A stretch of DNA of 6,454 nucleotides from Modestobacter sp. (GTDB taxonomy: Bacteria; Actinomycetota; Actinomycetes; Mycobacteriales; Geodermatophilaceae): assembly GCA_025965775.1 (NCBI GenBank), contig JAOPWG010000353.1, positions 1 through 6,454 on the forward strand, in the 5' to 3' direction. This document shows positions 1 to 4,732 of the stretch, piece by piece. Both the position numbers and the translations under genes were made by a program. Under the pieces are notes generated by a model. That model was given only the letters and a program-made list of their open reading frames with translations. It made no database searches and was not told where the DNA came from. Position 1 is the stretch's first letter. Each line of letters starts with the position of its first letter.

Positions 1-2281
1 CCGACGCCGTAGCCGCCGCCCGCGGACGGGGCGCCAGACCGGTCCAGGCCGCTCGCCAGCGGTCGAACGCTTCTGCCGTCAGGGGCGGGGACAGGTGGTA
101 GCCCTGTGCAACGTCGCAGGAGTAGCCGGCCAGGCTCTCGAGGACCGCGACGCTCTCGACGCCTTCGGCCACAGCGGTGAGCCCGAGGTTGTGCCCGAGC
201 TCGACGACGCTGCGCACGATCGTCTGGTTGCTCGAGTCCTCCTCCATGGCACTGACGAAGGAGCGGTCGACCTTCAGCTCGCTGATCGGCAGGTTCTTGA
301 GCTGGCCGAGGCTGGTGTAACCGGCGCCGAAGTCGTCGACGGCCAGGTCGATACCGAGTGCGCTGAGCCGTTCCAGCACAGCCTTGGCACGCACCGGGTC
401 GGTCATGATCGCGCTCTCCGTGACCTCCAGCGCGAGCAGTCGCGCCGGCACCTGGTGGCGGGCGAGCAGGTCCACGACGACGCGCTCGAGCCGGTCGTCG
501 AGCAGGTTGCGGACCGAGAGGTTGACCGCGACCTGCAGCGGTGCCCCGGCATCGGCCCAGCGGCGGGCCTGCGCGAGCGCAAGATCGAGGACGCGGGTGG
601 TCAAGGGCCCGATCAGGCCGGTGTTCTCCGCCAGCGGGATGAAGCCGTCGGGCGGGATCAGGCCGCGTTCCGGGTGCTGCCAGCGCACCAGCGCCTCGGC
701 GCCGCACACCTTCCCGGTCCTGAGGTTCACCTTGGGCTGGAAGTGCAGGAACAGCTCGTCGCCGGCCAGGGCCCGGCGCAGGTCTCCCAGCAGGGCCAGC
801 CGCTCGGGACTGTGCCCGTCACTGGCCGGGTCGTAGACCTGCACGCCGAGGCTGCGCTGCTTGGCGACGTACATCGCGATGTCCGCGCGCTGCATCAGCG
901 CCGCCGGGTCGTCGCCGTGCCGGCCGGAGAGGACGACCCCGATGCTGGCCTCGACATCCAGGTCCACCCCGTCGACCGAGAAGGGGCGCCCCAGGGCGAC
1001 GTGCAGCTTCTCGGCGACCGCGACGGCAGCCTCCACAGTGTCGATCCCGGGGAGCAGCACGGCGAACTCGTCGCCGCCGAGGCGGGCGACGGTGTCGTCG
1101 GGACGCAGCACGCCGGTCAGGCGGGGCCCGACCAGGGCGAGCAGTTGGTCCCCGACGTGGTGACCGAGGGTGTCGTTGATCTCCTTGAACCGGTCCAGGT
1201 CGATCAGCAGCAGTCCCGTCGCCCGGCCGGTGCGGAGACCGCCGCCCAGTGCCTGACCGAAGCGGTCGGCGAGCAGCGCGCGATTGGGCAGCCCGGTGAG
1301 GGCATCGTGCAGAGCGCGGTGCTCCAGCTCCCGCTGCAGGGACTGTCGCTCGGTGATGTCGTGTCCGGTCAGCACGAGTCCCCGCACCGCGGGGTCGCTG
1401 CTGAGGTCCTGCACCGTCACCGTGAAGGTCCGCGGCCCGGCTCCGGTCAGCACCCGCAGTTCGAGCATCGCGTTGCGCTGCTCCCGCACCTCCTGCAGCG
1501 CAGAGACCAGCGCATCGCGGTCGTCCTCGTGCACGATGCAGATCAGGTCTGCCGCGCCCGATCCGGAGGATTGCAGGAGACGTTCGGCGGAGGGGCTCCG
1601 GTAGCCGATGCGACCCGCCCGGTCGGTGACCAGCACCAGGTCCGAGGAGCGGTCGACCAGCGCCCGGTAACGGGCCTCACTGCGCCGTTCGACGGCTCGG
1701 CGCATCTGCTGCCGCCTGCGGCGGCTCTGCGCCAGGGCGGTCAGCGCCAACGACAGAAGAACGGTTCCGACGACGCCCCAGTCGCTGCGTCGCTGGGCCT
1801 GGGTCGCGGCCGCCGACACCTCATGGCCGTGCTCCTCGATCGCCGTCAGCACGGCCTCGAAGGCCGGGTCCACGCGGGTCTCGTCGACCTCCTGCGCCTG
1901 CTGGTCCTCCCCCGCCGCGAGCAGGCCCAGTTCCTCGTCGACCGCGGCGACGTACTGCTCGTGCAGTGCTGTGAGGGCCGCAGCGTCGTGCTGGTGGGCC
2001 GCACCCACCCCCTGCGTGGTCGCCCCGGTGATGAGGGAGCGCGCCCGATCACGGGATGCGGCCAGCTCGTCGCTGATCCCCGCAGGCGTCACTCGACCGC
2101 TGATCGCCCGCCACTCGAGGGCGTCCTCCGTCCGCAGCTCGGCCACCAGCGTCTGCAGGTCACGCTCCACCCGGACCCCGCGCTCACCGAGGTGCTTCAG
2201 GTTCAACGTCACCAGGGCCGCGAGTCCGAACACGACCACCGCCAGCACCGCGGTCAGCACGGTCGGCCACGTCAGCCGCAT
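1..2281 (-). CDS. Membrane-bound PAS-GGDEF-EAL cyclic-di-GMP synthase/phosphodiesterase (3' end outside window)
   Basis: Read on the minus strand, this frame is open for 760 codons and runs off the left edge. Residues about 7-27 form one membrane segment and about 168-185 a second. Between them lies a mostly helical, Gln/Glu-rich extracytoplasmic segment, probably a sensor of unrecognised type. A PAS domain follows (about 202-315), then GGDEF (about 322-485) and EAL (about 493-745). The cyclase signature GGDEF (402-406) is intact, with metal ligands D361 and D404 and an RxxD inhibitory site at R393-D396. The phosphodiesterase set is also intact: E529 of EAL, N587, E619, D649 and D650 of DDFGAGY, K670, E706 and Q726. 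Both activities are therefore possible: making c-di-GMP from two GTP, and cleaving it to pGpG. The ATG at 2281 is chosen because it directly precedes the first membrane segment. An in-frame GTG at 2323 would add 14 Arg-rich residues, and neither start has a strong ribosome binding site. Few residues are likely missing beyond the edge. Confidence 0.95.
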   Translation of the reverse strand, partial: MRLTWPTVLTAVLAVVVFGLAALVTLNLKHLGERGVRVERDLQTLVAELRTEDALEWRAISGRVTPAGISDELAASRDRARSLITGATTQGVGAAHQHDAAALTALHEQYVAAVDEELGLLAAGEDQQAQEVDETRVDPAFEAVLTAIEEHGHEVSAAATQAQRRSDWGVVGTVLLSLALTALAQSRRRRQQMRRAVERRSEARYRALVDRSSDLVLVTDRAGRIGYRSPSAERLLQSSGSGAADLICIVHEDDRDALVSALQEVREQRNAMLELRVLTGAGPRTFTVTVQDLSSDPAVRGLVLTGHDITERQSLQRELEHRALHDALTGLPNRALLADRFGQALGGGLRTGRATGLLLIDLDRFKEINDTLGHHVGDQLLALVGPRLTGVLRPDDTVARLGGDEFAVLLPGIDTVEAAVAVAEKLHVALGRPFSVDGVDLDVEASIGVVLSGRHGDDPAALMQRADIAMYVAKQRSLGVQVYDPASDGHSPERLALLGDLRRALAGDELFLHFQPKVNLRTGKVCGAEALVRWQHPERGLIPPDGFIPLAENTGLIGPLTTRVLDLALAQARRWADAGAPLQVAVNLSVRNLLDDRLERVVVDLLARHQVPARLLALEVTESAIMTDPVRAKAVLERLSALGIDLAVDDFGAGYTSLGQLKNLPISELKVDRSFVSAMEEDSSNQTIVRSVVELGHNLGLTAVAEGVESVAVLESLAGYSCDVAQGYHLSPPLTAEAFDRWRAAWTGLAPRPRAAATAS

Positions 2282-2358
2282 CGTGCGCCGCCTGGGGCGT
2301 GTGCCAACTGTTCTCTCGTCCACACCGACTCATCGGCGTTTCCCATCTCGGACTGGCT

Positions 2359-2402
2359 CCCCCAAAGGGGTCATCCCGGCGGACCGGTCCAGCGGCTGGA
2401 CC
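2359..2402 (-). other. Two small hairpins in the leader of the GGDEF-EAL gene
   Basis: A perfect 7-bp inverted repeat, GGTCCAG-cgg-CTGGACC, lies at 2386-2402. It adjoins a 10-base palindrome, ggaccggtcc (2381-2390), which shares five bases with it. A second repeat, CCCC-aaa-GGGG, lies at 2360-2370. They sit about 80-120 bases upstream of the ATG at 2281 and would be in its mRNA leader if transcription starts above 2402. A structural or operator role is possible, but short GC-only repeats are common by chance at this base composition. Confidence 0.3.
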
Positions 2403-2582
2403 CGTAGGCCGGCTTGCCGGGCGCGTCGCCGGCCCTCGAACGCCTGCTCCGGACGGCGGCGCCACCGCCCTCGCCCGTCTCGGTACTCGGAACCGGCGGA
2501 TGCGGCCGTGACCTGCGACGCCGGCCAACGGCCCGTGCATGTCACGACCGCCGCGATCGACCAGAGGCGCGCCCCCTGGCGC

Positions 2583-2606
2583 TGCGGGGGTGACGCGACC
2601 CCCGCA
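2583..2606 (-). terminator. Second hairpin of a tandem terminator-like pair
   Basis: A perfect 9-bp inverted repeat, tgcgggggt / acccccgca, surrounds a 6-base loop. It lies 7 bases beyond the larger 2614-2647 hairpin in the direction of transcription of the surface-protein gene. No T-run follows. In tandem with the first hairpin it may act as a back-up stop or 3'-end stabiliser. Confidence 0.5.
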
Positions 2607-2613
2607 ACGCGGT

Positions 2614-2647
2614 CCGGCCCCGACCCGCGGGTGCGGGTCGGGGCCGG
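2614..2647 (-). terminator. Intrinsic-type terminator hairpin of the surface-protein gene
   Basis: A perfect 15-bp inverted repeat (2614-2628 with 2633-2647) has a 4-base loop. It begins 22 bases after the surface-protein stop codon (2672-2670, minus strand). No T-run follows, as is common for terminators of high-GC actinobacteria. The exact pairing and the position right behind the stop make a transcription end or 3'-end stabiliser the best reading. It also argues that the downstream GGDEF-EAL gene is not simply part of the same transcript. Confidence 0.8.
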
Positions 2648-2669
2648 AGCCGTCGTACTGGTGCGCGGG

Positions 2670-4367
2670 TCAGCTCGCCCGGCGCCGCGAGGCGACGAGC
2701 AGGCCGGCGCCGGCCAGGAGGGCCAGCAGACCGCCGCCGACGAACGGCAGAGCCGAGAAGCCGGTGTAGGCCAGGCCGCCCGTGGCGGTGGCGGCCGTGC
2801 CCCCGGAGACGGTGATCGCGGTGACCAGGTAACGCGGGTTGCCGTTGGCGTCGACGCCGGCGGCGACCAGGTGGTGCTCGCCGTTGACGAGACCGGCCGG
2901 CAGCGTGACCGTGGCGGTGAACGAACCGTCAGCATCGGCGACGGCGGAGCCGACCTTGGTGGGGGTCGAGTAGACGATGAGGTCGACCGTCGAGCCGGGC
3001 AGGTAGCCCGAACCGGTCAGGGTGACGTCCTGACCGGCCGTGACGGCGTTGTCCGAGTCGTTCGTCTGGATCGTCCCGTCGGCGGAGGGCACCGTCGCCG
3101 GCTCGGCCGGGAAGGGGACCGTGCCACTCGACACGCTGCCCGAGGGCGCACCCGGATTGCCGTGGTCATCCAGCGGGACGACGACGATGCCGTAGGTGTG
3201 ACCGGACTCGACACCGATCAGGCAGGTCCGGTCGTCCGCGGTGGTCGTGCAGGCGTTGCCGCCGTTCTCCCCGGCGCTGAGGTAGACCTCGTAGCCGGCG
3301 ATCGGGTACGTGCCGGCAGCCGTCGGGGCGGACCAGATGACCTTCAGCGACCCGGCCCCGGCCGTGACGACCACGTTCGTCGGAGCGCCGGACGGCTGGG
3401 CGGGCGTCCCGGTCGCAGCCGCGCTGGGCGCGCCACCACCCACGGTGTTCGTCCCACGCACCCGGACGCTGTACTCCGTGCCGTTGGTCAGGCCGGTGAC
3501 GACACCGGTCAGCGCGGCGCTGTACTGCTCCTGCGCGGTGGGCTGGAACGACGCCCAGTCCCCGCCGTCCAGGCTGTACTGCCAGCCGGTGGGGTCGTTG
3601 GTCCCGTCCGACTCACCGGGGAAGAAGCGCAGGTCCAGCGAGCCGTCGCCGCCCCGGACACTGAGGTCGGTGGGTGCGGTCGGGACAGCAGGCTGCGACA
3701 CGATCACGTCGGGGGTCACACAGGTGACCGTGCCGCCGATCACGCCGGCGCCGGTGCCGGAGGCCGGGCCGACACTGGCCAGGGCGTCAGCGTTGTTGGT
3801 GGAGACGCCGCCGCCACTGCCACCCATGACGCCCGAACCGTCACCACCGGCGGCACTCACGTACGGGGCGGTGCTGGCCCCGGAGAGGAGCACCTCGGAG
3901 GAGGCGCCACCGCCACCGCCGAAGGTGTCGCTGACCATGTCGTAGGCGCCATCCGTGCCGCCACTGCCCGGGATGCCCGAGTCGTTGGTGCCGCCCGTCC
4001 CGTTGGCCTCGGTGGCGTAGCTGGCGTCGCCCCCCATGTCGCCGGGGTAGAGGTCGAACACCTGACCGTCGGACGCCGTGGTCGTGACGACGTAGTGATC
4101 GGCGGGGTTGGCCGCAATCGCACCGTCGATGTCCGCCCCGGCGCCGCCGGCACCGCCGACCAGGTCCCAGTCGACGGTGCAGTCACCGGACATCGTGAGC
4201 CGCGTGATCCCGGGCTGGTCGGCGGCGGCTCCACTGTCGGTGGAGAAGGTGTAGGTGGTCGTCGCCGCCGACGCGACGCCGGTAACGCTGAGGACTGCGG
4301 TGGACAAACCGATCGTGGTGGCGGCCAACAGGCCGGCAGCGCGACGGGATGGAGACGTAAAGCGCAC
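2670..4367 (-). CDS. Sortase-anchored surface protein: glycine-rich domain, two fibronectin type III domains, Ig-like domain, LAYTG signal
   Basis: The 565-residue product is exported and probably linked to the cell wall. Residues 1-34 are a signal peptide (basic start, hydrophobic core, likely cleavage after VASA). Residues about 36-216 form a Gly/Ser/Thr/Asn-rich domain with GGAGGAG, FGGGGGASS and SAAGGDGSG blocks, resembling bacterial glycine-rich beta-sandwich domains. Fibronectin type III domains follow at about 228-323 and 326-417, the first with the usual L-T-G-L-x-N-G-T-E-Y core. An Ig-like domain follows at about 430-520. The tail has LAYTG (532-536), a membrane segment (about 537-559) and RRR, as in LAxTG substrates of class E sortases. 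There are only four cysteines: C63 and C216 flank the glycine-rich domain, and C373 and C382 lie in the second Fn3. No catalytic domain is visible, so an adhesive or structural role is inferred. The GTG start at 4367 is chosen over the longer frame to 4445 because GGGGAG precedes it by 6 bases and the signal peptide then begins at the N-terminus. Confidence 0.9.
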   Translation of the reverse strand: MRFTSPSRRAAGLLAATTIGLSTAVLSVTGVASAATTTYTFSTDSGAAADQPGITRLTMSGDCTVDWDLVGGAGGAGADIDGAIAANPADHYVVTTTASDGQVFDLYPGDMGGDASYATEANGTGGTNDSGIPGSGGTDGAYDMVSDTFGGGGGASSEVLLSGASTAPYVSAAGGDGSGVMGGSGGGVSTNNADALASVGPASGTGAGVIGGTVTCVTPDVIVSQPAVPTAPTDLSVRGGDGSLDLRFFPGESDGTNDPTGWQYSLDGGDWASFQPTAQEQYSAALTGVVTGLTNGTEYSVRVRGTNTVGGGAPSAAATGTPAQPSGAPTNVVVTAGAGSLKVIWSAPTAAGTYPIAGYEVYLSAGENGGNACTTTADDRTCLIGVESGHTYGIVVVPLDDHGNPGAPSGSVSSGTVPFPAEPATVPSADGTIQTNDSDNAVTAGQDVTLTGSGYLPGSTVDLIVYSTPTKVGSAVADADGSFTATVTLPAGLVNGEHHLVAAGVDANGNPRYLVTAITVSGGTAATATGGLAYTGFSALPFVGGGLLALLAGAGLLVASRRRAS

Positions 4368-4373
4368 GTCGGA

Positions 4374-4379
4374 CTCCCC
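4374..4379 (-). promoter_or_regulatory. Ribosome binding site fixing the GTG start of the surface protein
   Basis: On the minus strand GGGGAG lies 6 bases before the GTG at 4367. This supports that start over the in-frame ATG 26 codons upstream (4445), which would put an Arg-rich non-signal sequence ahead of the signal peptide. Confidence 0.75.
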
Positions 4380-4390
4380 GTGAAGAAGAT

Positions 4391-4457
4391 GCCCGGTTCG
4401 CCGGGCTCGTGGTCCGCGATCCGGACGCAGGGACGACTGGACCACTCAGCGATCCCT
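4391..4457 (-). promoter_or_regulatory. Hairpin-rich mRNA leader of the surface-protein gene
   Basis: Next to the ribosome binding site is a perfect 6-bp hairpin, gcccgg/ccgggc (4391-4406, 4-base loop). Upstream are two pairings that cannot form together. One is a 7-bp stem of gtggtcc (4409-4415) with ggaccac (4439-4445). The other is a hairpin of AGGGA (4429-4433) with TCCCT (4453-4457) plus an inner CTG/CAG, whose loop holds most of the ggaccac arm. I do not recognise a known riboswitch. Whether the leader is transcribed through this point is not shown by the sequence. Confidence 0.35.
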
Positions 4458-4732
4458 CAGCCGCCACCCGCCGAGCCGGTGGTGCGTCGCGTTACCGAAT
4501 CGTGATGTGTGCACATTTACCCAGCTCAGAGGCAGGATCAGCCAGCAGATAAGGCCGAAGCTGAGCCGTAAGTGCAGTTCTGAGGAGCAAGTACTGGGCA
4601 TCATGTCCGGTGAAATAGCCGAACTCTGCCATCGGGCATGATCCGGGGCCGGGCGGTGTTCTCATCAACGATGTCCGTGCCAGCCGCGTCGACGTCCCCC
4701 TTCTGACACCGATCCAAGGACACTGCCTGCCT

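Larger units (their letters stand above)
2282..2669. other. Intergenic region: EAL-gene leader plus upstream gene's terminator
   Basis: No gene is supported in these 388 bases; open frames crossing them are shadows of the flanking genes. The right part holds two hairpins just past the stop codon of the surface-protein gene. The left part is the presumed promoter and leader of the minus-strand GGDEF-EAL gene and carries smaller hairpins. I could not pick out a convincing -10/-35 pair for that gene. Both flanking genes are read leftwards, so transcription of the EAL gene probably starts within this gap. Confidence 0.6.
4368..4732. other. Divergent intergenic region between the surface-protein and helicase genes
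   Basis: These 365 bases separate two genes that point away from each other, so promoters for both should lie here. The part nearest the surface protein is its hairpin-rich leader. The stretch from about 4495 to 4640 is clearly less GC-rich than the rest of the window and is the likeliest promoter zone. It contains the 8-base palindrome TGTGCACA (4507-4514) and an imperfect direct repeat of gggcat..tccgg at 4596-4610 and 4634-4646. I could not settle on specific -35/-10 elements. Tiny open frames here (4603-4641, 4638-4706) are not supported as genes. Confidence 0.5.

Noticed and set aside
95..2407. 770-codon plus-strand open frame across the GGDEF-EAL gene
   Set aside because: It is antisense to a frame with intact PAS, GGDEF and EAL motifs. 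Its own product shows no recognisable domain and an Arg/Gly/Asp/Gln-rich composition typical of a shadow frame in GC-rich DNA.
2408..2545. Resemblance to a class I cyclic-di-GMP (GEMM) riboswitch on the minus strand, tempting because the next gene turns over c-di-GMP
   Set aside because: There are fragments such as GCACGGGC, CGCAGGTCACGG and GCCGG, but the conserved GGGCAAACC and CGCAAAGCC elements that contact the ligand are not present. A covariance-model search with RF01051 would settle it; a significant hit would overturn this rejection.
4368..4445. Longer start (ATG at 4445) for the surface protein
   Set aside because: It would add 26 Arg- and His-containing residues ahead of a clear signal peptide, and it lies in the hairpin-rich leader. 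The GTG at 4367 has a well-placed GGGGAG.
4380..4500. Possible cyclic-di-AMP (ydaO-type) riboswitch before the surface-protein gene
   Set aside because: Only a short ATCGCTGA-like piece matches. The conserved 3' part with CAGCTnACC is absent and the leader is short for that class. A search with RF00379 would be decisive.
1971..4505. 844-codon plus-strand open frame spanning parts of two minus-strand genes and their terminator
   Set aside because: It crosses the intergenic hairpins and lies antisense to the surface-protein gene, which has a signal peptide, Fn3 domains and a sorting signal. The product is low-complexity Gly/Arg/Asp/Val with no domain.
4603..4706. Two tiny overlapping plus-strand open frames (4603-4641 and 4638-4706) as upstream peptides for the helicase
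   Set aside because: They are 12 and 22 codons long. The first has a GAGGAG only at a poor distance (15 bases), the second has no clear ribosome binding site, and such frames are expected by chance.
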